A stretch of 64,000 nucleotides of DNA from Hyphomicrobiales bacterium (GCA_900465675.1 UBJR01000011.1:1-64000), one strand, 5' to 3'. Shown: positions 25,905 through 35,225, numbered from the stretch's first letter. Notes: generated by a model from the sequence alone, not told the origin. Made by a program: numbers and translations.

Positions 25905-26189
25905 ATGACGCAGATATCTCATTCGACACTCACCCCGGCGCAGGCGACCACGGCGTTGCTGAACTTTGCCGATACGCTCCTCAGCCTGCTTGCCGGCCTC
26001 CGGGACGAAGACCGCGCCCAGATGGGTGCACTCATCACCGATGTGTCGCAGACGCTGCGGCGCCTGGCCGACGATATCGCCGGCGGCGACCCTGATATCG
26101 CATTCGAAGTCATGAGATCGGCCGCGCGTTTGATCAGCGTTCTCAGGCTTGCGGTCAACCGGCGGCCTGCCGGATCCCGCCTGCACTGA
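25905..26189 (+). CDS. Small helical protein of unknown function
   Basis: The frame encodes 94 residues (MTQISHSTLTPAQATTALLN to GSRLH) predicted to be largely helical, rich in Leu, Ala and Asp. It has no cysteine, signal peptide or recognised motif. A weak GAAAGCGAG site lies before the ATG. It follows the c-di-GMP protein by 76 bases on the same strand, so it may be cotranscribed. I do not recognise a family. Confidence 0.55.
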   Translation: MTQISHSTLTPAQATTALLNFADTLLSLLAGLRDEDRAQMGALITDVSQTLRRLADDIAGGDPDIAFEVMRSAARLISVLRLAVNRRPAGSRLH

Positions 26190-26258
26190 CCCGAGCCCGG
26201 CATTCCCGTAAATAATTGCCGGCAGATAGGAGTCGGCGATGGTTGAGACAGCGAGAAA

Positions 26259-27119
26259 ATGACACGCTATCCGATGTTCAGCCCGCAATTGCTGATCAGC
26301 TTTGTCGCGGTTTGCGAGACCAGCAGTTTCACCCGCGCCGCCGATCGCGTCTCGCTGTCGCAATCGACCATCAGCCAGCAGATCCGGCGGCTGGAGGAGC
26401 TGCTGGGAAAAGCGCTGCTCGAGCGGACGTCGCATGAGGTGCGGCTGACCGAAGAAGGCATCAAGCTGCTGAGCTATGCGCGCCGCATCATCGCGCTCAA
26501 CGAAGAGGCGCATGACGCGCTGACGGGGCCATGGAGAGATGGCGTCTTGCGGCTCGGCATGCCGGAGGATCTGACCGTACCGACCATCGACCTTCTCGCC
26601 GAATTCAAGCGCGAGCATCCGCATCTGCGGCTGGATGTCTCAAGCGGCCTCAGCCGCGAGCTGCACCGGGCCTATCTGCTGGAAGAGCTGGATCTTGTGC
26701 TCGTCAAGCAGGTGCGCGTGCATCTGCCCCGGGCCGCGCGCGCCGAGCCGCTGCTCTGGTTCGACAGCGAAAAGTATCCGGCGATCGAACAATCCCCGGT
26801 GCCGATCGCCGTCTTTCCTGTCAACGGCCTTTACCGCGAAGAACTGTGCGAGACGCTTGAAGGCCTCGGCCTCAGGTGGCGCGTCGGCTATAGCAGCGGC
26901 GGGCTCGCGGCGCTTGCCGCAGCCTCTGCCGCTGGCCTTGGCGTCAGCCTCCTGCCGGCAAGCTGCCGGCTTCAGGGGCATCGCGTGCTGGGTACCGCCG
27001 AGGGTCTGCCGCCGATCGAGAATTTCGAGCTCGCGCTGTTTTACCGCGACACCGCCTCGCCGCTCGCCCTCGATCTCGCCGAGCGTCTCATTTCCTTTTG
27101 CGGCCTGAAGCACCACTGA
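26259..27119 (+). CDS. LysR-family transcriptional regulator
   Basis: The 286-residue protein has the LysR helix-turn-helix near its N terminus (ETSSFTRAADRVSLSQSTISQQIRRLEELLGKALLERT, about 20-56), with a substrate-binding periplasmic-type domain after about residue 90. A second ATG at 26274 is an alternative start. It runs in the same direction as the amidohydrolase gene 107 bases downstream and is its likely regulator, although LysR genes more often diverge from their target. Confidence 0.9.
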   Translation: MTRYPMFSPQLLISFVAVCETSSFTRAADRVSLSQSTISQQIRRLEELLGKALLERTSHEVRLTEEGIKLLSYARRIIALNEEAHDALTGPWRDGVLRLGMPEDLTVPTIDLLAEFKREHPHLRLDVSSGLSRELHRAYLLEELDLVLVKQVRVHLPRAARAEPLLWFDSEKYPAIEQSPVPIAVFPVNGLYREELCETLEGLGLRWRVGYSSGGLAALAAASAAGLGVSLLPASCRLQGHRVLGTAEGLPPIENFELALFYRDTASPLALDLAERLISFCGLKHH

Positions 27120-27226
27120 TCATTCGCAAATCGAATAGTCACCATTGTCATATGTCGCTGCCATCGCGCCGCGTCATTTCCTAAAATGGCCTCATCCATT
27201 TCATGCACGACGATGAGGAGACGATC

Positions 27227-28621
27227 ATGCACAATGCCGTATCGCAAAGCCGCAGAGCCTTCCTGAGCCGAACCGGACAGGTGACGACAGCCGCAGCGCT
27301 TGCGGGCCTGACAGGCGGCATGAGCCGCGAGGCCGCAGCTGCCGATTGCGCCAGCGAAGCCGATGTCACAGCCATCACCGATAACCACTACCTGCTGACG
27401 GATGTTCGCCTCGAAGACGGTTTCGAACGCGACGGCGATATCGTCACCGGAACCCGCACGTCGCTGAATACGCTTGAAATCAAGGACGGCAAGATCGCCG
27501 CGCTGCACGCAGCCGGCACTACGCTTCCATCTGGCGTCCCTGTCTATCAGGCCAGCGGCCAGCTGGCGCTGCCGAAGATGCGCGACATGCATATCCATCT
27601 CGACAAGACCTTCTACGGCGGTCCGTGGAAGGCGCCTCTGCCCCGTCAGGGCAAGACGATCATGGACATGATCGCGCTTGAGGAAAAACTGCTGCCGCAA
27701 TTGCTGCCGACATCCGAGCAGCGGGCCGAGGGTCTGATTGCGCTGATCCAATCCAAGGGTAGCACGGTCGCCCGCAGCCACTGCAACATCGATCCGGTCA
27801 GCGGCCTGAAGAGCCTGGAACACCTGAAACTCGCGCTGGAAAAGCACAAGGACAGCTTCGATTGCGAGATCGTTGCCTTCCCCCAGCACGGCCTGCTGCA
27901 CTCGAAGGTCGATGGCCTCATGCGAGAGGCGATGCAGATGGGCGCCGCCTATGTTGGCGGTCTCGACCCGACGAATGTCGACAGCGCCATGGAAAAGTCG
28001 CTCGATGCGATGTTCCAGATTGCGATCGACAGCGGCAAGGGCGTTGATATCCACCTGCATGAGACGAGCCCGGCCGGTGTCGCCGCGATCGACTACATGA
28101 TCGACACTGTCGAGAAGAACCCTGTGCTGAAAGACAAGGTGACCATCAGCCATGCCTTCGCGCTGACGACGCTTTCCCCGGAAGCGCTTGACGAAACCGC
28201 CGCGCGGCTGGCGGCGAACGGCATGACCATCGCCTCCACAGTGCCGATCGGCGGATTGACGATGCCCTTGCCCCAACTCAGTAAGGCCGGCGTCTTCGTC
28301 ATGACCGGCACCGACAGCGTCATCGATCACTGGTCGCCATTCGGCAGCGGAGACATGCTGGAAAAGGCCTATCTCTACGCCCAGCTCTATCGTGGTTCCG
28401 ACGAGTATCACCTGTCGCGGTCGCTTGCCATTTCGACCGGCGGCATCCTGCCACTCGACGCCGATGGCAATCGCGCCTGGCCGAAGATCGGCGACGAAGC
28501 GGGCTTCACGCTTGCCAGCGCCAGCTGCTCCGCAGAGGCCGTCGCCCGCGTGTCGCCGCGCAGCGCAACGTTCCACAAAGGACGCCTCGTTTCCGGCGGC
28601 GTCGCCAAGGCGTCATCCTGA
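27227..28621 (+). CDS. Tat-exported amidohydrolase (cytosine deaminase-like)
   Basis: The protein has 464 residues from the ATG at 27227, chosen because GAGGAG precedes it. The N terminus has SRRAFLSRTGQ and a hydrophobic segment, a twin-arginine signal. The mature part is a metal-dependent amidohydrolase barrel: DMHIHLDKTF (first metal site), SHCNIDP, GVDIHLHET, ISHAFAL and GTDSVIDHW. Relatives include CodA-type cytosine and isoguanine deaminases and N-isopropylammelide hydrolases. Periplasmic export of such an enzyme is unusual. The substrate cannot be read from sequence. Confidence 0.85.
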   Translation: MHNAVSQSRRAFLSRTGQVTTAAALAGLTGGMSREAAAADCASEADVTAITDNHYLLTDVRLEDGFERDGDIVTGTRTSLNTLEIKDGKIAALHAAGTTLPSGVPVYQASGQLALPKMRDMHIHLDKTFYGGPWKAPLPRQGKTIMDMIALEEKLLPQLLPTSEQRAEGLIALIQSKGSTVARSHCNIDPVSGLKSLEHLKLALEKHKDSFDCEIVAFPQHGLLHSKVDGLMREAMQMGAAYVGGLDPTNVDSAMEKSLDAMFQIAIDSGKGVDIHLHETSPAGVAAIDYMIDTVEKNPVLKDKVTISHAFALTTLSPEALDETAARLAANGMTIASTVPIGGLTMPLPQLSKAGVFVMTGTDSVIDHWSPFGSGDMLEKAYLYAQLYRGSDEYHLSRSLAISTGGILPLDADGNRAWPKIGDEAGFTLASASCSAEAVARVSPRSATFHKGRLVSGGVAKASS

Positions 28622-28630
28622 TAATCGATG

Positions 28631-28668
28631 CATGACGCGCTGCCCGCAGATAGCCGCAGCGCGTCATG
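28631..28668. terminator. Strong hairpin between convergent genes
   Basis: A perfect 13-bp stem pairs 28631-28643 with 28656-28668 around a 12-base loop, midway between the amidohydrolase and exporter stop codons. There is no T run, so it is a candidate bidirectional terminator or mRNA end stabiliser. Confidence 0.55.
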
Positions 28669-28684
28669 GCTTGCTCCAGCAAGT

Positions 28685-30679
28685 TTAGTTCCGGCCGCCG
28701 TTCTTGTGGCCGGAGTGTCGCTTCGTGTTGAGCAGCGCCGAGGCGCTGCGCCGCAGCAGCGATTTCGGCCTCTTCTTCCGCGGGATCAGATCGATATCGC
28801 TGACAAGCTTGGCGCCGCCGTCGCGGCGTTCCAGGGTGATCTTGCGGCTGTGAAATGCTTCCAGCTCGACCCGATGCGCGACGCTGACGATGGTGACTTT
28901 CGGCAATTCGCGGATCACGGTTTCCATCATCTGCTCCTGGCTTTTCTCGTCCAGAGCCGACGTTGCCTCGTCCAGCACGATGATATCGGGATTGTGCAGC
29001 AGCAGGCGCGCGATGGCCAGCCTCTGCTTCTCGCCACCCGACAACGTCTGGTCCCAGGGCGCGTCTTCCTCGATCTTCTCACCGAGATAGCCGAGCCCGA
29101 CCGCCTCCAGTGCCGCCAATACTTCCTCCACCGTCCAGTCATCGGCGGCACGGGGATAGGCCGTTGCCCTGCGCAGCGTCCCGGAGGGGATGTAGGGCCG
29201 CTGCGGCAACATGAACAACCGGCTGCCGGCGCGAAAATTGACGCTGCCGCGCCCCCACGGCCAGAGGCCCGCAATCGCCCTGACGAGCGTGCTCTTGCCC
29301 GAGCCGGATTCCCCGGCAATCAGAACGCGCTCGCCGGGTTCGATATCGACCTGGGTTTCCTTAACGACGGACGTCCCGTCATCGAGCGATACCGAAAGCT
29401 CGTTCAGGCTCAAAATGGCATCCCCTTCCGTCTCCCCGCGCTGGATGCGGCCGATCGAATCGTTGTTCTCGGCGCGCTCAAGGCCGTCCAGCGACATCAT
29501 CAGCGAGGCGATACGCCGGGCACTGGCATTCCAGTCCGCCAGCCGCGGATAGTTGTCGACCAGCCAGCCGAATGCCGCCTGCACGATGGTGAAGGCCGAG
29601 GCCGCCTGCATCACCTCGCCAAGCGTCATGCTGCCGTCGAGAAACTTCGGAGCGCATAGCAGGATAGGAACGACAGGTGCGATGAGGCTCGATCCCTGCG
29701 ATACCAGTGTCGTACGCATATGCTGGCCCGCAAGCAGTGCCCATTGCTTTAGAACCTTTCCGAAGGTGCGGTCGACGTCGTTACGCTCCTCTTCTTCGCC
29801 GCCGAGCAAAGCGATGCTTTCCCCGTTTTCCCGCACATGCGTCAGCAGATAGCGAAACTCGGCCTCTGCCTGGTTCTTGACCTCGGAGACGGCAACGAAA
29901 CTGCGTCCGATAATGGCGATCGACGTGGAGGTGATGCCTGCATAGAGCACGGCGGCAATGACCAGAAAGCCCGGTATGGTGACCGTCGAGCCTGCAACCG
30001 GAAGCGTCAGCGCACCGCCGATGGTCCACAGCACCACGATGAAGGTCGAGGCGGACAGAAATGCCACGAGCACGCCGGCAACGAAATCGACCGGCGATTC
30101 CGTCGCGATCCGCAGATCCTCGGAAATGCGGGCTTCCGGATTTGCGTGATCGCCGCCGATCAGGTTCAGTTGGTAATAACGGCCATTCGCCAGCCAGCGC
30201 TGGATGACGGCCGATGTCAGCCAAGAGCGCCAACGCCGCTGCATCATCATGCGAACGGAGACCTGCGCCGTGACGAGTGCGACACTTGCAAGCACCAGCG
30301 GCAGGAATACCGCGCTCAGATAATAGATGGTGCCTGCATCGCGCGTCTCGATCGCGTCGAAAATATGCCGGTTCCAGAGGTTGATCCCGTACTGGAGGCC
30401 GACATTGAGGATGATCATCGCCAAGAGGCCGATGGAGCACGGCCATGACGATCGGTCGCCGTGACGGCCCCAATAGCCGCGGGCGCTGATCCAGAACCGC
30501 CGCAGCAGATAGCGCTTGCGCGCATGCTCGGCTTCTTCCGGCGTCAGTCCCGGATCGGGTTCAACGGCATCCGGCGGCGGTGGAGCCTCGACAACCGGCC
30601 CCACGCCCTGAGGCGATTTCGCGGCGCCATCCGGTTTGGCACCGTCGACCGATTTCGGTTTCAGTTCTGCTTCGGTCAT
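28685..30679 (-). CDS. SbmA/BacA- and YddA-like ABC transporter (membrane plus ATPase)
   Basis: This protein of 664 residues has a Pro-rich cytoplasmic leader (about 1-60) and an ABC_membrane_2 transmembrane domain (RWRSWLTSAVIQRWLANGRYYQLN, NPEARISEDLRIATES). The C-terminal ATPase has Walker A GESGSGKST, LSGGEKQRLAIARLLL and Walker B IIVLDEATSALD. This is the half-transporter family related to BacA/SbmA and peroxisomal ABCD transporters, which move peptides or fatty acyl compounds. BacA-type proteins matter for rhizobial persistence in host cells, but this fused version is a distinct branch. The basic C-terminal tail ends GHKNGGRN. Confidence 0.88.
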   Translation of the reverse strand: MTEAELKPKSVDGAKPDGAAKSPQGVGPVVEAPPPPDAVEPDPGLTPEEAEHARKRYLLRRFWISARGYWGRHGDRSSWPCSIGLLAMIILNVGLQYGINLWNRHIFDAIETRDAGTIYYLSAVFLPLVLASVALVTAQVSVRMMMQRRWRSWLTSAVIQRWLANGRYYQLNLIGGDHANPEARISEDLRIATESPVDFVAGVLVAFLSASTFIVVLWTIGGALTLPVAGSTVTIPGFLVIAAVLYAGITSTSIAIIGRSFVAVSEVKNQAEAEFRYLLTHVRENGESIALLGGEEEERNDVDRTFGKVLKQWALLAGQHMRTTLVSQGSSLIAPVVPILLCAPKFLDGSMTLGEVMQAASAFTIVQAAFGWLVDNYPRLADWNASARRIASLMMSLDGLERAENNDSIGRIQRGETEGDAILSLNELSVSLDDGTSVVKETQVDIEPGERVLIAGESGSGKSTLVRAIAGLWPWGRGSVNFRAGSRLFMLPQRPYIPSGTLRRATAYPRAADDWTVEEVLAALEAVGLGYLGEKIEEDAPWDQTLSGGEKQRLAIARLLLHNPDIIVLDEATSALDEKSQEQMMETVIRELPKVTIVSVAHRVELEAFHSRKITLERRDGGAKLVSDIDLIPRKKRPKSLLRRSASALLNTKRHSGHKNGGRN

Positions 30680-30753
30680 GAGCCGACAACGGCGCAAAAA
30701 TCAAAAGGTTTCACGCCGGCCGGACAATTTGGGTCGCGCCCGCAAGACGTCCT

Positions 30754-31575
30754 CTAGAACAGCGGTGCGTGCCGGTTGACGTCCTTGTAGAGCAGGTAGC
30801 GGAAGCGGCCGGGGCCGCCTGCATAGCAGGCCTGCGGGCAAAATGCGCGCAGCCACATGAAATCGCCGGCCTCGACTTCCACCCAATCCTGATTGAGGCG
30901 GTAGACGGCCCGGCCTTCGAGAACATAGAGACCATGCTCCATGACATGGGTTTCCATGAAGGGGATCACGGCGCCCGGTTCGAAGGTGACGATGGTCACA
31001 TGCATGTCGTAGCGGATGTCGGCGGGATCGATGAAGCGCGTCGTCGCCCATTTGCCGTCCGTGCCGGGCATCGCGCCCGGTTCGTGCTGGTCCTCATGGG
31101 TGAAGATGGCGGGCGGCGCCTCCAGCCCCTCGACAGGCTGGAATGCCTTTCTGATCCAGTGGAAAGTCGCAAGCTCCGCGCCGTCATTTTGCAGCGTCCA
31201 TGCACTGCCGGCAGGCAGATAGGCGAAGGATCCGGCGCGAAGCTGATGGACGCGTCCTTCGTGTCCGATCGCCAATGTCCCCGACACGACGAAGATAGCC
31301 GTCTCGGCCCGTGGCTCACCTTCCGGCTTGGTGCTGCCGCCGCCGGGCGCCACTTCCATGATATATTGAGAGAAGGTCTCGGAAAAACCGGTCATCGGCC
31401 GCGCGATGATCCAGGCACGGGTCTTTGACCAGTGTGGCAGATAGCTGGTGACGATATCCGTCATCACGCCCCGCGGGATGACCGCATATGCCGTGGTAAA
31501 AACCGCCTTGCCGGAGAGGAGATCGGTCTGCGGCGGAAGGCCACCGGGAGGGGAGTAATACGAGCGGTTTGCCAT
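30754..31575 (-). CDS. allE: (S)-ureidoglycine aminohydrolase, bicupin
   Basis: The 273-residue protein starts MANRSYYSPPGGLPPQTDLL and has two cupin domains. Motifs typical of AllE/YlbA include RAYAVIPRG-like AYAVIPRGVMTDIVTS, RPMTGFSETFSQYIMEVAPGGGS, PFMETHVMEHGLYVLEGRAVYRLN and DFMWLRAFCPQACYAGG. AllE converts (S)-ureidoglycine to (S)-ureidoglycolate plus ammonia in purine (allantoin) breakdown and binds manganese through His/Glu/Gln residues of the second cupin. The ATG at 31575 has GAGAGA upstream. No other ureide gene is in the window. Confidence 0.92.
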   Translation of the reverse strand: MANRSYYSPPGGLPPQTDLLSGKAVFTTAYAVIPRGVMTDIVTSYLPHWSKTRAWIIARPMTGFSETFSQYIMEVAPGGGSTKPEGEPRAETAIFVVSGTLAIGHEGRVHQLRAGSFAYLPAGSAWTLQNDGAELATFHWIRKAFQPVEGLEAPPAIFTHEDQHEPGAMPGTDGKWATTRFIDPADIRYDMHVTIVTFEPGAVIPFMETHVMEHGLYVLEGRAVYRLNQDWVEVEAGDFMWLRAFCPQACYAGGPGRFRYLLYKDVNRHAPLF

Positions 31576-31691
31576 GGTCATTCTCTCAGCGTTTTCGACG
31601 GTTCGGACGGTAGTCTTCGGCACGCGGCGGCTCAAGACCGGTTTTGCAATCCGGCGGATTTTATCGGGCGCATCAGGAGGTGCGGCCCCTC

Positions 31692-34664
31692 CTAGAAATT
31701 CGCAACCAGTCTCGCCTGTGCCGTACTGGATTGCAGGCCCTTGCCGAACTCGCCGGAATAGCTGAGCGTCAGCCAGGTGGATTTGGTGAGTGCTGCGGAG
31801 AGGCCGAGCCTCACCAGCAGGGAATCCTGGGGCATCTCGACCCCTTCGATGACGAACGGCGAGCCGCCTGCAAAGGCCAGGCTCGAATATGGCGTCAGGT
31901 CGCCGGCGAGATGCCGCCAGCCGAACATGCCGGAGACCTTGACTGGAAGATCGCCCTGCGGCCAGTCGGCCGACCAGCGAAAGCCGATCGTCGAGGCGAC
32001 GATCGCGTCGTTGCCGTCCGTAGCCGACAAGGCCGCCGCACCGCCGCTCTCGCGGAAGCCATCGCTATCCAGATTGACGTAGGCAAGGTTGGCGAAGGGC
32101 TGCAGCTTGATGGCATCCAGCTCCTGCGTCCAGGAGATGCCGGCGAAGACCTGGCTCGTGGCGCTGGCATAGCCGGCGGTCAGCTGATCAGCAAAGGTGC
32201 CGAAGGCGATGTCGCGCTGGGTCGATGCGTCGTTGTGAGAATAGATGGCCCCACCGACGAGGTCGAGGGGTCCGAAATCGCCCGCGGCATAAAGACCGCC
32301 GTGATATGAATCCGTATCCGCCTGATCGAGGGCATCGTGGCTGTAACCGGCCATCCCGCCGAGACGCCAGTGATCCGAAACCGGCACGTCCCCACCTGCG
32401 ATGATGCCTGATGTCGTGGTGTCGAGACCGGCGGCGTTGCCATCGCCCTGCCAGCTGTTTGAAGACAGGAAGCCAGCGCTCCAGAATGTTGCCTGGTCGT
32501 GCTGCTGATCGGTGCGCGATGCCACTTCCTCGATAATTGCATCGCGGGCAAAGCGGCTTTCCCACAGCAAAGCGCTTTTGAGCGAAGCGTGAACCTCGCC
32601 GCTTAGCTGTGAGAAGGCGCTGTTGGCGGTGCTGATATCCAGCGGCAGAACGGCGTCATAGACACCATTTCCCGAACCCAGGGCCTCGACAGCAGCCGCT
32701 GTGGAACGGCCGTTCGCCGTCTCCGCGACATCGGCGAACTGCACACTGTTGCGATCCAGCTGCATGTCGGTAGCGGTCGTGCCGTAGGTCAACGTCGGCG
32801 ACAGGAAGGCGAAGTTGCTCGTGACGTCATCGAAGGTGCCGGTGATGTTGCCGGCGCTGAGGATCGTGTAATTGGTTGCCAGCCCGTAATTGCCGCTCGC
32901 CGCCCTTATATCCAGCGTGCCGCCCTGGATATCGACGGCGCCTGTCGCGTCCACCTTGTCGGCAGCACCACTGGCGTCGATATCCACCTGATAGGTCGAG
33001 CCCGCGCGAAACGTCAGCCCCCCCGTTACCGCAAGCGTTGCAATCCCCGGGCCAGGCGAAAGGATGCCACCCGAATTCACCGTCAGGCCACCGACGACGC
33101 CGCTGCCGGACAAAAGGCCGCCGCCGAAAATATCGACCGCGCCGGATATCGTTCCGTCATTGACCAGCGAGCCGCCGGACACCGTTGCCGGCCCGCTGAT
33201 CGTCCCAGTGTTGGCAAACGTGCCTCCGCTGTTGACGAGTGACGCGATGGTGCCGTCGTTAGAGGCGTTGCCAGCGTTCGTGACGGCGCCCGCGACCGCC
33301 CCGCTATTGTTGGTGAAACTGCCTGCTGCCCCAACAGCGACGTCATCGAGCGTTGCGTTGTTGACGACGCTGCCGCCGTTGACGGTCGTCGCCCCCGTGA
33401 CTGCACCACCGCCGTTGTTCGTGAACGTGCCGCCGTCGTTCTGAAGCGAGGCGACCGTGCCCGCATTGGTCACGGTGCCGGAATTCTTGATCGCACCGGC
33501 AGTTGCGCCGCTGTTGTTGACGAAGGCGGCGACCGCAGCGACATCCGCATCGGTGATGACAAAATTGTTGGTGACAGCCCCGCCTGTAACAGTCGTCTTA
33601 CCCGTCACCGTCCCGCCGGCATTGTTGGTGAAAGCGCCGCCGGTGTTGGTCAGGGCATCGATCGTACCGGCATTCGATGTGTTACCGGCATTGGTGACGG
33701 CGCCGGCCGCCGCGCCGCTGGCATTTGTGAACATGCCATCTGCACCGACATTGACGTTGTGAAGGGTGGCATTGTTTGTCACCGTGCCGCCCGAGACGTT
33801 GGTGCCGCCGGTAACGACGCCGCCGAAATTGTTGGTGAACGACCCGGCGTCGTTCTGAACGGAGCCGATCGTTCCGGCGTTGGTGAGCGCGCCGGAATTC
33901 CGGATCGCACCGGCCGTGGCTCCATTGTTGTTGACGAAGGCGGCAACGGCGGCAACGTCCGCGTCGGTGATGACGAAATTGTTGGTGACCGTGCCGCCGG
34001 AAACCGTGGTTTTCCCGGTCACCGTGCCGCCGGTGTTGTTGGTGAAATTGCCCGCCGTATTCGTCAGAGTGCCGATCGTCCCGGCGTTGGAAGCCGTCCC
34101 GGCATTGGTGACCGTCTGGGTGATGGCGCCATTGTTGTTGACGAACGTCCCGCCCGCGGAAACATCGACGGCATCCATCCCGCCATTGTTGGTCAATGCG
34201 GTCGCCGTTCCGACCACGGCGCTGTCGAGCGTGCCGTTGACCGTCACATTGCCATTGTTGAGCATCAGGCGGCCGTTGAGGTCGCCATCGACGGAAAGCG
34301 CGCCGCCATCCAGGCTGACATTCGAGTTCAGTATGCCGCCCGCATTGATGCTGACGCTACCCGAGCTGATCGTGGTGCCGTTCGTCGTATTCAGCACGCC
34401 CGTATTGGTAATGGTGACATTGCCGCCGCCGACATCGAGCGTTCCAACAGAAACGCCATTTGTGACCTGCGGAGATCCGGTGTTGACGACAGCGGTGTCG
34501 GCTGCGCCGGGCGCGGCAGGCGTCCAGTTCGAACTATTACTGAATTCATTGTCCGAGCTGCCCGACCACGCCGATTGGGCAAGGCCGTGCACAGGCAGCA
34601 CCACGGAAGCCAGCGCCGTGAACAGGCCTAGACGGCGGGAGAATGCCGGAAGCAGTGGTTTCAT
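31692..34664 (-). CDS. Type V autotransporter with repetitive passenger domain
   Basis: The 990-residue outer-membrane protein starts MKPLLPAFSRRL with a signal peptide ending HGLAQS. The passenger (about 30-640) is rich in Asn, Thr, Gly and Val, typical of a right-handed beta helix, and includes four exact 69-residue repeats. A C-terminal beta barrel of about 270 residues (from about TFWSAGFLSSNSWQG) ends in LVANF, whose final Phe is the outer-membrane sorting signal. Such proteins act in adhesion, aggregation or host contact. No protease or catalytic motif is seen. The gene is monocistronic. Confidence 0.9.
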   Translation of the reverse strand: MKPLLPAFSRRLGLFTALASVVLPVHGLAQSAWSGSSDNEFSNSSNWTPAAPGAADTAVVNTGSPQVTNGVSVGTLDVGGGNVTITNTGVLNTTNGTTISSGSVSINAGGILNSNVSLDGGALSVDGDLNGRLMLNNGNVTVNGTLDSAVVGTATALTNNGGMDAVDVSAGGTFVNNNGAITQTVTNAGTASNAGTIGTLTNTAGNFTNNTGGTVTGKTTVSGGTVTNNFVITDADVAAVAAFVNNNGATAGAIRNSGALTNAGTIGSVQNDAGSFTNNFGGVVTGGTNVSGGTVTNNATLHNVNVGADGMFTNASGAAAGAVTNAGNTSNAGTIDALTNTGGAFTNNAGGTVTGKTTVTGGAVTNNFVITDADVAAVAAFVNNSGATAGAIKNSGTVTNAGTVASLQNDGGTFTNNGGGAVTGATTVNGGSVVNNATLDDVAVGAAGSFTNNSGAVAGAVTNAGNASNDGTIASLVNSGGTFANTGTISGPATVSGGSLVNDGTISGAVDIFGGGLLSGSGVVGGLTVNSGGILSPGPGIATLAVTGGLTFRAGSTYQVDIDASGAADKVDATGAVDIQGGTLDIRAASGNYGLATNYTILSAGNITGTFDDVTSNFAFLSPTLTYGTTATDMQLDRNSVQFADVAETANGRSTAAAVEALGSGNGVYDAVLPLDISTANSAFSQLSGEVHASLKSALLWESRFARDAIIEEVASRTDQQHDQATFWSAGFLSSNSWQGDGNAAGLDTTTSGIIAGGDVPVSDHWRLGGMAGYSHDALDQADTDSYHGGLYAAGDFGPLDLVGGAIYSHNDASTQRDIAFGTFADQLTAGYASATSQVFAGISWTQELDAIKLQPFANLAYVNLDSDGFRESGGAAALSATDGNDAIVASTIGFRWSADWPQGDLPVKVSGMFGWRHLAGDLTPYSSLAFAGGSPFVIEGVEMPQDSLLVRLGLSAALTKSTWLTLSYSGEFGKGLQSSTAQARLVANF
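33222..34049 (-). repeat. Four tandem 207-bp repeats in the autotransporter passenger
   Basis: Translated, 33222-34049 is four consecutive units of exactly 69 residues, all starting with a variant of FTNN..GG..TG. They alternate in two types: units 1 and 3 share VTNNFVITDADVAAVAAFVNN, while units 2 and 4 share VNNATL..V.VGA. The true period is therefore 138 residues (414 bp), implying duplication of a two-unit block. A partial unit follows at 33185-33221. Confidence 0.9.
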
Positions 34665-34816
34665 CAGGTCGGCCGACGCTAGCAAGCACCCGCCATTCGC
34701 CGGCGGGACGGTTAACAATTCCTATCCGAGCCTGGTTAATGAAGTCTTACATCGTTGGGTTGAAAGCCCTTTGCCGAATCCTGATCGACCGGACGGGAAA
34801 CGCTGAAACCGGCTCG

Positions 34817-35086
34817 CTAGTGGACGGCCGGCTCCGAGTCATCGAGGAAGGACGCGATCCCGTCGCGGGCGATGGTCGCCAGGAATTCGTCGAACGCATC
34901 GCGGTCGGTCTCGAACGGTTCGTCCCAGCGGATCAGGTCTTCCGACTGGGTCACGACTTCCATCGTCCAGTCTTCCTGGCTGCCCTGGGTCCGGAAAATG
35001 TCCACAAGCACGGTGACACCATCTTCCGTGAATTCACCTGACAGCTCCGAATGTTCAAGCTTCGGTTCCTTGGCCTTTTTCGCCAC
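34817..35086 (-). CDS. Small acidic protein of unknown function
   Basis: The predicted product has 89 residues, starting MAKKAKEPKLEHSELSGEFTEDGVTVLVDI. I chose the GTG at 35086 because AGGAG lies seven bases upstream; in-frame ATGs at 35113 and 35104 lack a site. The C-terminal half (EDLIRWDEPFETDRDAFDEFLATI) is acidic and the fold looks like mixed alpha/beta. It is conserved-looking but I recognise no domain. It is divergent from the RNase H gene. Confidence 0.72.
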   Translation of the reverse strand: MAKKAKEPKLEHSELSGEFTEDGVTVLVDIFRTQGSQEDWTMEVVTQSEDLIRWDEPFETDRDAFDEFLATIARDGIASFLDDSEPAVH

Positions 35087-35225
35087 TTTAATCTCCTGCG
35101 CCATCCGGCGCATGTTCGGGACACTTTCAAACGTAGCTAGGTGTCGTGCTGGCCGGTGTCAACCGGCGCTTCCCTCGACAGCAGCCAGTTGACCACTTCC
35201 CGGAAAGGCATCAAGGCTGGCAGCC

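Noticed and set aside
23960..25906. Long minus-strand frame opposite the c-di-GMP gene (648 codons)
   Set aside because: It mirrors the GAF-GGDEF-EAL gene, whose motifs are complete. GC-rich codon bias makes long antisense frames common.
27041..28576. Long minus-strand frame opposite the amidohydrolase (511 codons)
   Set aside because: The plus-strand protein shows full amidohydrolase metal motifs and a Tat signal; the antisense frame shows none.
33222..34049. Possible CRISPR or minisatellite array
   Set aside because: The repeats are 207 bases, in frame and protein-coding, with no spacers; they are the autotransporter passenger repeats.
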